Below are positions 16,542 to 23,951 of a stretch of DNA of 33,827 bases, piece by piece. Numbering within the stretch: position 1 is the stretch's first letter; each line of letters opens with the position of its first letter. The translations under genes were made by a program, and so were the position numbers. The DNA comes from Methanosarcina spelaei (GTDB lineage: Archaea > Halobacteriota > Methanosarcinia > Methanosarcinales > Methanosarcinaceae): NCBI RefSeq assembly GCF_002287235.1, contig NZ_LMVP01000323.1:1-33827 (forward strand). The letters run 5' to 3'. The notes below the pieces were generated by a model. That model worked only from the letters and a program-made list of their open reading frames with translations. It had not been told where the DNA came from and did not search any database.

Positions 16542-17155
16542 ATTGGGAAGCAAAATATATTAGAAAACTAATGGGATGGTGCCCGAATGCAAAAACGATT
16601 GAAACCGGATCTAGAATTAGCCCTGTTAATTTTGAAGCATATGCTCGATCTCGAGGAGAAAAAGCCAGGAGCCCGATGGCTCTGAGCCGCTTTTCCAGGC
16701 TTGATGTCAGACTACTCCTACCAACCCTTTTCTTAACTCCTATTTACATAGTTATGCTATTCCTAAAGGGTGTAAATTCAGAATTCTTCTTTTTGGGCGT
16801 TTTGTTTTCTTTGCTGATAAATTTACTTTTTTGGAAAAATCAGATACGTGAGTATGAGGCTGCGGCAAAAAAACCCACTGTTCGTTATGTCTCTAAAATA
16901 GTACTCTTCTTTGTTTTCTTATCCCTAATTTTATTTTTGAGTTTACCACCTATGGTTTTCTTGTCTTATACGCCTTCTTCTATTAACTCTCATTCAATGT
17001 ATTCTTTTATTGCAGCAACTTGGATTCTTACTATGTGGGGAACCTGTCTTCAGCTATTTTACTGGGAGAAGAAAAATCACATGAAAATTCATATCAAAAA
17101 TGAAAATGGCTTCCAGAAGACATATGCTATTGGGGAAAAGGAGGGAAAGCTATGA
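16538..17155 (+). CDS. array member 5: four-TM GWCPN-family membrane protein
   Basis: The 205-residue product has the same layout and length as member 4, with IRKLMGWCPNAKTIET near the start, a linker with NFE, four helices, a KKPTVRYVSK loop (helix 2-3), and the tail YWEKKNHMKIHIKNENGFQ ending GEKEGKL. The start ATG overlaps the stop of member 4, and the AAGGAGGGAG coding the end of member 4 is its ribosome site. Confidence 0.8.
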   Translation: MNWEAKYIRKLMGWCPNAKTIETGSRISPVNFEAYARSRGEKARSPMALSRFSRLDVRLLLPTLFLTPIYIVMLFLKGVNSEFFFLGVLFSLLINLLFWKNQIREYEAAAKKPTVRYVSKIVLFFVFLSLILFLSLPPMVFLSYTPSSINSHSMYSFIAATWILTMWGTCLQLFYWEKKNHMKIHIKNENGFQKTYAIGEKEGKL

Positions 17156-17751
17156 ATCGGGAATCCAAACTCATAAAAAAGTTGATGGGATGGTGCCCCA
17201 ATGCCAGAGCATCTGAAGCCAGAAGGAATATTGACCTTGAAAATTTTGATTTTAATGTTCCGGATAGAGCAAGGGGAGATAACAGCCGTTTAAAGAACCA
17301 TGGATGGCTCCAGAGAGAAAGTAATCAAATCCTTCTATTTGCTATTTTTTTAACATTTGTTCATTTCCTTATATACAATTACATAGGCCTTCTCCCATCC
17401 CTTTTCGCATCATTACCTCCCCTATTTTATTTTGTATTTCATTGGAATGAGCGGATTCAGCGATTCAACGACATTGTGAAAAAACCTATTGTTCGTTATG
17501 TCTCTAAAGTATCATATCTTTGGGTTTTGATAATCATACTTTTGATTTTTCTGCTTATGCTTCTCTCTTATATGATAAGACAATCTTGGCACTCAGCCTT
17601 ATTCGGACTTTCAATTCTTTGTTTTTTCATGTGGGGTTTTTATTTCCAGCTAATTCACTGGGAGAAGAAAAACTACATGAGAATTTATATTAAAAGTGAA
17701 AATGGCCTCCAAAAGGCATATGCTATTGGGGAAAAGGAGGGAGAAATGTGA
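17152..17751 (+). CDS. array member 6: four-TM GWCPN-family membrane protein
   Basis: The 199-residue product begins with IKKLMGWCPNARASEA and has the linker form NFDFNVPDRARGDN, a subfamily trait shared with members 7, 8 and 9. Its membrane body (starting ESNQILLFAIFLTFVHF) is most like member 8. The loop has KKPIVRYVSK and the tail is YWE-like (HWEKKNYMRIYIKSE) ending GEKEGEM. The start overlaps member 5 by 4 nt. Confidence 0.8.
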   Translation: MNRESKLIKKLMGWCPNARASEARRNIDLENFDFNVPDRARGDNSRLKNHGWLQRESNQILLFAIFLTFVHFLIYNYIGLLPSLFASLPPLFYFVFHWNERIQRFNDIVKKPIVRYVSKVSYLWVLIIILLIFLLMLLSYMIRQSWHSALFGLSILCFFMWGFYFQLIHWEKKNYMRIYIKSENGLQKAYAIGEKEGEM

Positions 17752-18350
17752 GCCTTAAAGTCAAAAACATAAAAAAGTTGATGGGCTGGTGTCCGAATGC
17801 AAGAACATCTGAAACCAGACGGCACATTAACTTTGAAAGTTTTGAATCTGGTATCCCGGATAAAGCAACGGGAGATAACGGGGATCAAAGAAATCCCGGA
17901 TGGTTCCAAAAAGCAAGTACTCGAACTCTTCTCGTTGACATTTTTCTTACGTTTATGTATTTCTCGGTACTTATTCAACTGAGTGTAAACCTGATTTTTT
18001 TACTTGCAGGATTTTTTACTGCCTTGATTTCGTTTATATTTAGCTGGAATGCGAAAATGAGGCTATATGACTCCTTAGAAAAACAACGATTAATTGACAA
18101 TTCAAACCTGAAAAGACTATGCATTATACTCGCTTATGTACTTTTTTCATTTGTAATAGTTTGTCTTTATATAAGTGGCCGTGGACTTGCCCTGCAAGTA
18201 ACACTTTCATTCTTTGGAGGTTATCTTGTTTACTTCTGGCTTGGATATTTCCAAATATTATACTGGGAGCAGAAAAATCATAAAAGAATTTATTTCGACA
18301 AAAGCCACGGAACATGGAAGAAGTCGTACGTAATCCTGGAGAGAAAATAA
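17748..18350 (+). CDS. array member 7: GWCPN-family membrane protein, GTG start
   Basis: The 200-residue product starts with GTG inside an ATGTGA overlap with member 6. The module is IKKLMGWCPNARTSET, and the linker contains RRHINFESFESG, almost the same as in member 9. Four hydrophobic helices follow. The tail, YWEQKNHKRIYFDKSHGTWKKSY, is a different C-terminal type shared only with member 9. It directly abuts member 8 (TAA then ATG). Confidence 0.8.
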   Translation: MSLKVKNIKKLMGWCPNARTSETRRHINFESFESGIPDKATGDNGDQRNPGWFQKASTRTLLVDIFLTFMYFSVLIQLSVNLIFLLAGFFTALISFIFSWNAKMRLYDSLEKQRLIDNSNLKRLCIILAYVLFSFVIVCLYISGRGLALQVTLSFFGGYLVYFWLGYFQILYWEQKNHKRIYFDKSHGTWKKSYVILERK

Positions 18351-18995
18351 ATGTCCAATAAGACTTTTGTTTTTGATCAGATTAAAAAGCTTATGGGGTG
18401 GTGCCCGAATGCAAAAGCACATGAAGCCAGACAGCACGTTCATCTTGAAAATTTTGGTTCCGATATTCCAGACAGAGCAAGAGGAGAAAACGGAAATTTA
18501 AAGGACTCTGGATGGTTCAGGAAAGAAAGTAATCAAATTCTTCTATTTAGTATTTCTTTAACGTTTGTTTATCTCCTGATATATAATCAGATAGGATTAA
18601 ACCTGATCGCTTTACTTGTCGGATTATTAACTTCCCTATTTCATTTTGCACTTTACTGGAATCAGCGGATTCAGCGATACGAAGCCATTGCAAAAAAACC
18701 TATTGTTCGTTATGTCTCTGAAATAAAATCTCTTAGGGGTTTGCTAACCATAATTAGTCTCGTTTTAAGAATAAGTGTGCTTCTTTTTCTTTCTTTTGTT
18801 CTCTTGCCCCGTATACTCGAGTTTGACTTCAAATCAGCGATATCTATTTTTATCTCAGGTCTTTGGTTCCTTATGTGGGGCTTCTATTTCCAGCTAATTT
18901 ACTGGGAAAAGAAAAATCACATGAGAATTTACATTAAAAGTGGAAATGGCTTCCAAAAGTCATATGCTATTAGGGAAAAGGAGGGAGAAAAGTGA
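18351..18995 (+). CDS. array member 8: mosaic GWCPN-family membrane protein
   Basis: The 214-residue product has an N-terminus with the extra TFVFDQIKK segment otherwise seen only in member 10 (VFIFDLIKK), while its linker and membrane body (ESNQILLFSISLTFVYLL, KKPIVRYVSE) and its tail follow member 6. It therefore looks like a recombinant between two subfamilies. Four helices and a tail ending REKEGEK are present. The start directly follows the stop of member 7; its end overlaps member 9 by 4 nt. Confidence 0.8.
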   Translation: MSNKTFVFDQIKKLMGWCPNAKAHEARQHVHLENFGSDIPDRARGENGNLKDSGWFRKESNQILLFSISLTFVYLLIYNQIGLNLIALLVGLLTSLFHFALYWNQRIQRYEAIAKKPIVRYVSEIKSLRGLLTIISLVLRISVLLFLSFVLLPRILEFDFKSAISIFISGLWFLMWGFYFQLIYWEKKNHMRIYIKSGNGFQKSYAIREKEGEK

Positions 18996-19600
18996 GCCTT
19001 AAAGTCGAAAACATAAAAAAAATGATGGGCTGGTGTCCTAATGCCAGAACATCTGAAACCAGACGGCACATTAACTTTGAAAGTTTCGAATCTGGTATCC
19101 TGGATAGAGAAAAGGGAGATGACGGGTATCAAAAAAATCTAGGATGGCTTCAAAAGTTGAGTAATTATACTCTCTTAATTAACACTTTGTTTACACTCGT
19201 GTATATTATAGCGATTAGTCATCTGGGCCTAAAAATAGCCTTTTTCCTCGCCGGATTTTTCATTTCTGTAGCGCTTATTGTCCTTGACTGGAAGAAGCAG
19301 ATGAGAAGATACGATATCCTGGCACAGAAACTCATTTGCGAGAATCCCGGCATGAAAAAAGTATCTCAAATAATTAATCTAATTTTCTATGCAGTTCTTT
19401 TTTATTGGATTTTTTCAGGAAATGTGGCAAGGAATCACTCTATGCAAGTAATCATTTCACTTATGGGTGGTTTCCTGGTTGGAATGTGGCTTGGTTATTT
19501 CCAGCTAACATACTGGCAGAGAAAGAATCACAAGATAATTTATTTAGACAAAAGTTACGGAAAGTGGAAAAAATCATACATAATTCGGGAGAACAAATAA
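18992..19600 (+). CDS. array member 9: GWCPN-family membrane protein, GTG start
   Basis: The 202-residue product is a near relative of member 7: GTG start, MSLKVENIKKMMGWCPNARTSET, linker RRHINFESFESG, and the tail YWQRKNHKIIYLDKSYGKWKKSY. The start overlaps member 8 by 4 nt as member 7 overlaps member 6, so members 6-7 and 8-9 form duplicated pairs. It directly abuts member 10. Confidence 0.8.
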   Translation: MSLKVENIKKMMGWCPNARTSETRRHINFESFESGILDREKGDDGYQKNLGWLQKLSNYTLLINTLFTLVYIIAISHLGLKIAFFLAGFFISVALIVLDWKKQMRRYDILAQKLICENPGMKKVSQIINLIFYAVLFYWIFSGNVARNHSMQVIISLMGGFLVGMWLGYFQLTYWQRKNHKIIYLDKSYGKWKKSYIIRENK

Positions 19601-20230
19601 ATGCCAGCTAAGGTTTTTATTTTTGATCTGATCAAAAAGTTTATGGGTTGGTGCCCGAATGCAAAAGCACTTGAAACCGGATCCAAAGTTAGCTTTGCTA
19701 ATTTTGGAACAAACGGTCAATCGGAAGGAGAAAAGGCAAAAAATCCGACTGTTCCTAGCCAGCATTCCAGGCTTGATATCTATCTTCTCGTGCTACCGAT
19801 TATCTTTACTCCTGTTTATATAAAACTATTTCAAAAAGGTATAAATAAAGAGGCTTTCCTTCTTGGCCTTTTACTTTCTTTACCGATCTATTTGCTCGGC
19901 TGGAAAAAGCAAATGCATCAATACAATGCCGTGAAAAGAAATCCTTTCGTTTCTCCTTCCTTTAGAAAGACACTTGCCTGTGTGGTCTTATTCCTATTTT
20001 TGGGTTTCACTTTGCTCATGGCTTTCTTGCCTTATATCTCGTCTCGTGCAGCTTATCTCTTTAACGATCAGGTATTGTATTCTTTCACTTCAGGAACACT
20101 GATTCTGATGTGGGGTTTCTATTTACAGCTAATTTACTGGGAGAAGAAAAATCATATAAAAATGTATGTGAAAAGAGAAAAGGGACAGCAAAAGCTGTAT
20201 GTCCTTGGAGAAAAGGAGAGAGAGTTATGA
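19601..20230 (+). CDS. array member 10: four-TM GWCPN-family membrane protein
   Basis: The 209-residue product has VFIFDLIKKFMGWCPNAKALET at its start (the first ten residues recall member 8), then a linker with NFGTNGQSEGEKAKN and a four-helix body close to members 4 and 5 (WKKQMHQYNAVKRNP loop). The tail is YWEKKNHIKMYVKREKGQQ. It is the last classical member before the family changes type. Its stop overlaps member 11 by 4 nt (ATGA). Confidence 0.8.
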   Translation: MPAKVFIFDLIKKFMGWCPNAKALETGSKVSFANFGTNGQSEGEKAKNPTVPSQHSRLDIYLLVLPIIFTPVYIKLFQKGINKEAFLLGLLLSLPIYLLGWKKQMHQYNAVKRNPFVSPSFRKTLACVVLFLFLGFTLLMAFLPYISSRAAYLFNDQVLYSFTSGTLILMWGFYLQLIYWEKKNHIKMYVKREKGQQKLYVLGEKEREL

Positions 20231-20955
20231 GCTGGGAATCCAGATGCATAAAAAAGTTGATGGGATGGTGCCCGGTTTGCAAGAATATGGCACCGAAAAT
20301 AGAATCCCCTTTTATCTCTGAAAACTGGATACCAGTTTCAGGAAAAACAGGAAATCTTCCCGAGTTACGAATTTCAAATGTAGTTTTTCCTGCAAACGTA
20401 GCTCTAATCATGACATTTCTTATGATAAGTTTCAACCTGCTTCTGTTCCTGAGGTATCTGTGGGGCATGCCTCTCTTTCTGGCAGTTCTTTTCCTACTCA
20501 GCTTTTCTTGTTATTTGTTAGCTTTCAAAACCTATAACTCAGTAATTCTGGTAGACAAATTGGGAGTACACCTGCAGGCCTTCAGATTCAAAAAGCTAAT
20601 ACCTTACAATAATATCGAAAGTATAACAGTTTCCAGAATTAATAAAAAATCAAAGAAAATATACTTTCTTCTGATTATTTTAGGGTTTGCCATTTGCGGA
20701 TTCGTGGTCTACATGGCTGTAGTAAAAGGAGAATGGAACGGATTTCTGCTATGGATTTTCCTGCTTCCCTTTGTACTTATCACGGAATGGAAGCAAAAAA
20801 CCCGATTTTGGAATGGAAATACACGGCTTCATATAAAAACCAGACACAAAAAATGGTATGAGTGGACCTGGGCCTCTTACAATTCCATGATCACGGACGA
20901 AGCCTCGGCTGCAGAGATGAACTCATATATTAAAAGGCATTGTGAGGGTTTATGA
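20227..20955 (+). CDS. array member 11: WCPxC variant with PH-like domain
   Basis: The 242-residue product begins IKKLMGWCPVCKN, so the signature has two cysteines (C-x2-C). Two helices follow (about 58-100), then a segment VILVDKLGVHLQAFRFKKLIPYNNIESI that reads like the start of a bacterial-type PH domain. Two more helices interrupt it (about 143-183), and a C-terminal part LHIKTRHKKWY ends with an acidic helix (about 225-242). The ATG at 20227 overlaps member 10; the frame is open further upstream inside member 10, but the family start is clear. It is closest to member 12. Confidence 0.78.
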   Translation: MSWESRCIKKLMGWCPVCKNMAPKIESPFISENWIPVSGKTGNLPELRISNVVFPANVALIMTFLMISFNLLLFLRYLWGMPLFLAVLFLLSFSCYLLAFKTYNSVILVDKLGVHLQAFRFKKLIPYNNIESITVSRINKKSKKIYFLLIILGFAICGFVVYMAVVKGEWNGFLLWIFLLPFVLITEWKQKTRFWNGNTRLHIKTRHKKWYEWTWASYNSMITDEASAAEMNSYIKRHCEGL

Positions 20956-20956
20956 A

Positions 20957-21664
20957 ATGGCTTTTACTGAAACTGTCCGGAAATTGATGGGATGGTGTCC
21001 AGCCTGCAAGAAAACGGCTCACCAAACAAAACAGTCCTGTTACTTTGCAAACACAGCCATGATTTCCGGAAAAACAGAAAACACCACTGAATTCCGAACA
21101 GCAAATGTGATTTTCCCCGCAAATACAACTCTTTTTACTTTACTTTTTGTAATATTTTTCAACCTGCTCATGACCCATACAGAAAATATTTCTCTCTTCT
21201 TAGTCGGTCTCTTCCTGCTGAACATTCCTTGTTACTTGCTAATTCTCAAAACCTTCGAGGCAGCAGTTCTGATAGATAAATCAGGAGTACACCTTCAGGC
21301 ATTCAGATTGAAGAAATTTGACATCCCTTATGAAGAAATCGAAAACATAACGTCACACAGGCTTGAAAAGCGTTCAAAGGGAATGTTCCTTCTCCTTGTA
21401 ATTGGAGGAATTGCCTTCTGCGGATTTGCGGTCTACATGGCTGTAGTAAAAGGGGAATTGAAAATACTTTTGCTATTAATCTCACTGTTTCCCCTTATTC
21501 TATTTGCAGCGAGGAAGCAAAAAACCCAATTTGGTAACCTGAATACACAGCTGTATATCAAGACTAAACACAAAAAATGGTACGAACTAAACTCTTACTA
21601 TTCCTTAATTACGGATGAAGTCTCAGCTGTAGAGATAAAATCATCTATTGAAAGGCATTTGTGA
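20957..21664 (+). CDS. array member 12: WCPxC variant with PH-like domain
   Basis: The 235-residue product is a paralogue of member 11: VRKLMGWCPACKK at the start, two helices, the PH-like GVHLQAFRLKKFDIPYEEIENI segment, two helices (VYMAVVKGE shared), and a C-terminal KTKHKKWYE region. I choose the ATG at 20957, 9 nt after GAGG; an in-frame GTG at 20942 would overlap member 11 by 14 nt. The GTGAGGGTTTATGAAATG leader recurs in similar form before members 13 and 14. Confidence 0.78.
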   Translation: MAFTETVRKLMGWCPACKKTAHQTKQSCYFANTAMISGKTENTTEFRTANVIFPANTTLFTLLFVIFFNLLMTHTENISLFLVGLFLLNIPCYLLILKTFEAAVLIDKSGVHLQAFRLKKFDIPYEEIENITSHRLEKRSKGMFLLLVIGGIAFCGFAVYMAVVKGELKILLLLISLFPLILFAARKQKTQFGNLNTQLYIKTKHKKWYELNSYYSLITDEVSAVEIKSSIERHL

Positions 21665-21675
21665 AGGCGTATGAA

Positions 21676-22440
21676 ATGGTTTTTGTGAAATACTTTAAAA
21701 AATTAATGAGATGGCACCCCACAAAAAATTCCCTCCAGAAAGAAAAGCAGGAAGGTTACTTCTCGGGTTTTGAATTCGAAAATAGAAGTACTCAGTTGAG
21801 CTCTTCTCACGAGGATCTTCAGGAAGGCAGAACTCTTAAGGTGCAGGCTAGTCTCTTTGATTGGTGGTGGATGTCAAGGTTATTAATAGTTACTGCTATC
21901 ACATTAATAATTTCCTTGCTTTTATGGACATTTAGTTCTGAAGACTCTTATTTAATCATATTTTCAGGACTTATTATGTTTCTTTTCCCTCTTACATTAT
22001 TTCTTACTCGCTCTAATGCTGCCACAGTAATGCCTGGAGAAATCATAATTAAACAACCTATGCGTAAGCCCATTGTGATCGAAAAAGAAGATATTACGCA
22101 AATTTCGGTAAAAAAGAATGAAGGTTATTCCCTGCGCTGGTTGATTCGGTTATTTTATGTTATTGCAATACCACTTGATTTTATACTAGGAATACCAAGG
22201 AACTTGCAATACATTAAATATATTGAAGCATCCTTTTCGAACTATGTTGATTTCAGTTTATTACTGGGGCATCTTGCAGTAGTAACAATTATCCTTGTGC
22301 TATTTTACAATAGTGAACTCTTAACGCCTTATCAGTGGGCTCTTAAAGTCGCTACGCACTCAAAACTGGAACTTACGTTTTTTACTAATAAACCTGAAGA
22401 GCTTACAAGTTTCCTCAAAAACGAAAGAGACGAAAAATAA
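21676..22440 (+). CDS. array member 13: degenerate signature, PH-like domain
   Basis: The 254-residue product starts with VKYFKKLMRWHPTKN: the helix and tryptophan remain but the cysteine is gone. Helices lie at about 68-85 and 88-110, then a PH-like stretch (PGEIIIKQPMRKPIVIEKEDITQISVKKN), further helices and a C-terminal LTFFTNKPEELTSFL. The ATG at 21676 has an AAGG site 8 nt before it; an alternative GTG at 21661 overlaps member 12. It pairs with member 14. Confidence 0.75.
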   Translation: MVFVKYFKKLMRWHPTKNSLQKEKQEGYFSGFEFENRSTQLSSSHEDLQEGRTLKVQASLFDWWWMSRLLIVTAITLIISLLLWTFSSEDSYLIIFSGLIMFLFPLTLFLTRSNAATVMPGEIIIKQPMRKPIVIEKEDITQISVKKNEGYSLRWLIRLFYVIAIPLDFILGIPRNLQYIKYIEASFSNYVDFSLLLGHLAVVTIILVLFYNSELLTPYQWALKVATHSKLELTFFTNKPEELTSFLKNERDEK

Positions 22441-22462
22441 AAACGTTTTGAAGGCGTATGAA

Positions 22463-23203
22463 ATGGTTTTTGGGAAAAATTTCAGGAAATTGATGGGATG
22501 GTTCACTATGAAGGATTTTATCAAAAAAGAAAGGAGGAAAGGCAGCTATTTTAGTTTCGGATTGGAAAAACTGGGCCAACCGGCACCTTCTCCTGCAAGT
22601 TTGCAGGAAGGTAAGGTTCTGAAAGGACGGGCTCTTTATAGAGGCTACGGAATTGGAAAAATCATCTTTATATCGTTAGTAATTAGTTTAATTTTGGGAT
22701 TAGACAGTCCTTCAGGCTCTTTTTTCGATCTTTTTTCTTCCTTAATCCTATATCTTGCTCTTTTGGTCTTAATCCTTTATAATCGTACTACTGTGAGGTT
22801 GACTCCTGAAAAAATAATTATTCACAGGCATCTGTTCAGGTCTCTCGTGTTAAGGAAAGAGGATATCGTGCAGATCACTATATCGAAGAACAAAGGCCGT
22901 TCCCTGCGTTGGCCACTACGTTTGTTAGCCCTTGTTACCTTTGCAATTCAACTGCCTCATATCGTAGAAAGTATAACCAGGGATTTGCAAATGGAAGCAG
23001 CTCAAGTTTTCATAAAACTAAGCTCAGTTATGGTAGATTTCTGGATAGTTGCATATGTCCTTGTCATTTATTTTTATATCTTCAAATTCACAGTGCCCTA
23101 TCGACAGATTCTTAAAATTACTACACGTTCAAACTTAAATTTGGAATTCTACACTCAAAAACCGGAAGAAATTATGGCGACCTTCAAAAATAAGAGTGAG
23201 TAG
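22463..23203 (+). CDS. array member 14: cysteine-less, PH-like domain
   Basis: The 246-residue product is the last of the array. The signature is reduced to FRKLMGWFTMKD, without Cys or Pro. The body matches member 13: linker with SLQEGKVLKG, two helices, LTPEKIIIHRHLFRSLVLRKEDIVQITISKN, helices, and LEFYTQKPEEIMATF at the end. The leader TTGAAGGCGTATGAA before the ATG copies that of member 13. It ends convergently, 90 nt from the first DUF5788-like gene. Confidence 0.75.
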   Translation: MVFGKNFRKLMGWFTMKDFIKKERRKGSYFSFGLEKLGQPAPSPASLQEGKVLKGRALYRGYGIGKIIFISLVISLILGLDSPSGSFFDLFSSLILYLALLVLILYNRTTVRLTPEKIIIHRHLFRSLVLRKEDIVQITISKNKGRSLRWPLRLLALVTFAIQLPHIVESITRDLQMEAAQVFIKLSSVMVDFWIVAYVLVIYFYIFKFTVPYRQILKITTRSNLNLEFYTQKPEEIMATFKNKSE

Positions 23204-23293
23204 AAAATTGAAAAATAAGGAAGAAATGGAAGGACTATTTTGAAATTGGATTTCCTGAAGCCGGAATTATTTGAAAACTCACAAACAAACTCA

Positions 23294-23773
23294 CTACTTT
23301 AAACTTTTAATAAGCTCCTGAAAACGCTTTTCGTCAACTACCTTCTGAGTATTGAGCATCCGCTTAAACTCGTCGACGCTTTTTTCCCCACCTTTCCCCT
23401 CAAGTTTGTCTTTTAATTCCATTGAGGCCCGCAAAAGCCCAGTTGCTTCTTCATAAAGGGCTTCAGCCTCTGCTTTTGTAAGTTCTTCCGTCTCCAGCAG
23501 TTCTTCATCTGCTTTTGACTTTTCATTCAATTTTGGGATAAGAGCCCTGATTTCGGCAGTTTTATCCGTATCCAGTGATTCTTTCTCGCTCAGTCCTCTA
23601 ACCATGTCCCTGAGTTTGTACTCGCACCCATCGATCTCTACACTTTCAGGGATTTTCTTTCCTGCCCAGGCAAAATCACTCCTGAGGCTCCAGAGAAGCT
23701 TATTGCGCTCTTCGTAACCAAGATATTCTTCGTCTGCCTCTTCCGTGTCATTATCTCTTTTTATCATGAGCAA
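23294..23773 (-). CDS. DUF5788-like protein, copy A
   Basis: The 159-residue product is acidic and helical. Its start region EERNKLLWSLRSDFAWAGKKIPESVEIDG with the core GKKIPESVEIDG at about residues 38-49 resembles the small archaeal DUF5788 proteins as I recall them from haloarchaea. The rest is predicted to be coiled helices with LTKAEAEALYEEATGLLRA near 104-122. It is a clear paralogue of the gene at 25479-25958, and the two bracket pyrB-pyrI on the same strand. Function is unknown. An inverted repeat at 23815-23848 overlaps its likely promoter. Confidence 0.75.
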   Translation of the reverse strand: MLMIKRDNDTEEADEEYLGYEERNKLLWSLRSDFAWAGKKIPESVEIDGCEYKLRDMVRGLSEKESLDTDKTAEIRALIPKLNEKSKADEELLETEELTKAEAEALYEEATGLLRASMELKDKLEGKGGEKSVDEFKRMLNTQKVVDEKRFQELIKSLK

Positions 23774-23814
23774 TTTCCCCTGAAGATAATAGCAGTTAAA
23801 ACTGTAGTATTATA

Positions 23815-23848
23815 TTCGAATATGAGATTCTAATGGATCATATTCGAA
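23815..23848. promoter_or_regulatory. perfect 11-bp inverted repeat, candidate operator
   Basis: TTCGAATATGA (23815-23825) and TCATATTCGAA (23838-23848) are exact reverse complements separated by 12 nt, about one helical turn plus. It lies 42-75 nt upstream of the DUF5788-like copy A gene and abuts or overlaps its TATA-like box (minus-strand AATATAATA, about 23809-23817). That position suits a repressor or activator site. A hairpin in RNA is the alternative. Confidence 0.55.
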
Positions 23849-23909
23849 CTACACTGAACTGGCAACTGTGAATTTATTCCCGATCACTTCAGTTCTAAGA
23901 GAACCTCAA

Positions 23910-23943
23910 GATAAAAATAAAACTCGTTTTCAGCTTCGCTGAA
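23910..23943 (-). terminator. terminator of the pyrB-pyrI operon
   Basis: On the minus strand TTCAGC-GAA-GCTGAA (23943-23929) forms a hairpin just after the pyrI stop, followed by an AT-rich, T-rich tract (GTTTTATTTTTATC, 23925-23910). The stem is only 6 bp, so the call is moderate. Confidence 0.5.
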
Positions 23944-23951
23944 GGTCATAT

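Noticed and set aside
20110-20226. Extension of array member 11 into member 10
   Set aside because: The added residues are an out-of-frame reading of member 10; the family module and the ATGA overlap place the start at 20227.
14324-23203. Phage or transposon origin of the membrane-protein array
   Set aside because: No integrase, transposase, tRNA target or flanking repeats are present; codon use and composition resemble the neighbouring genes.
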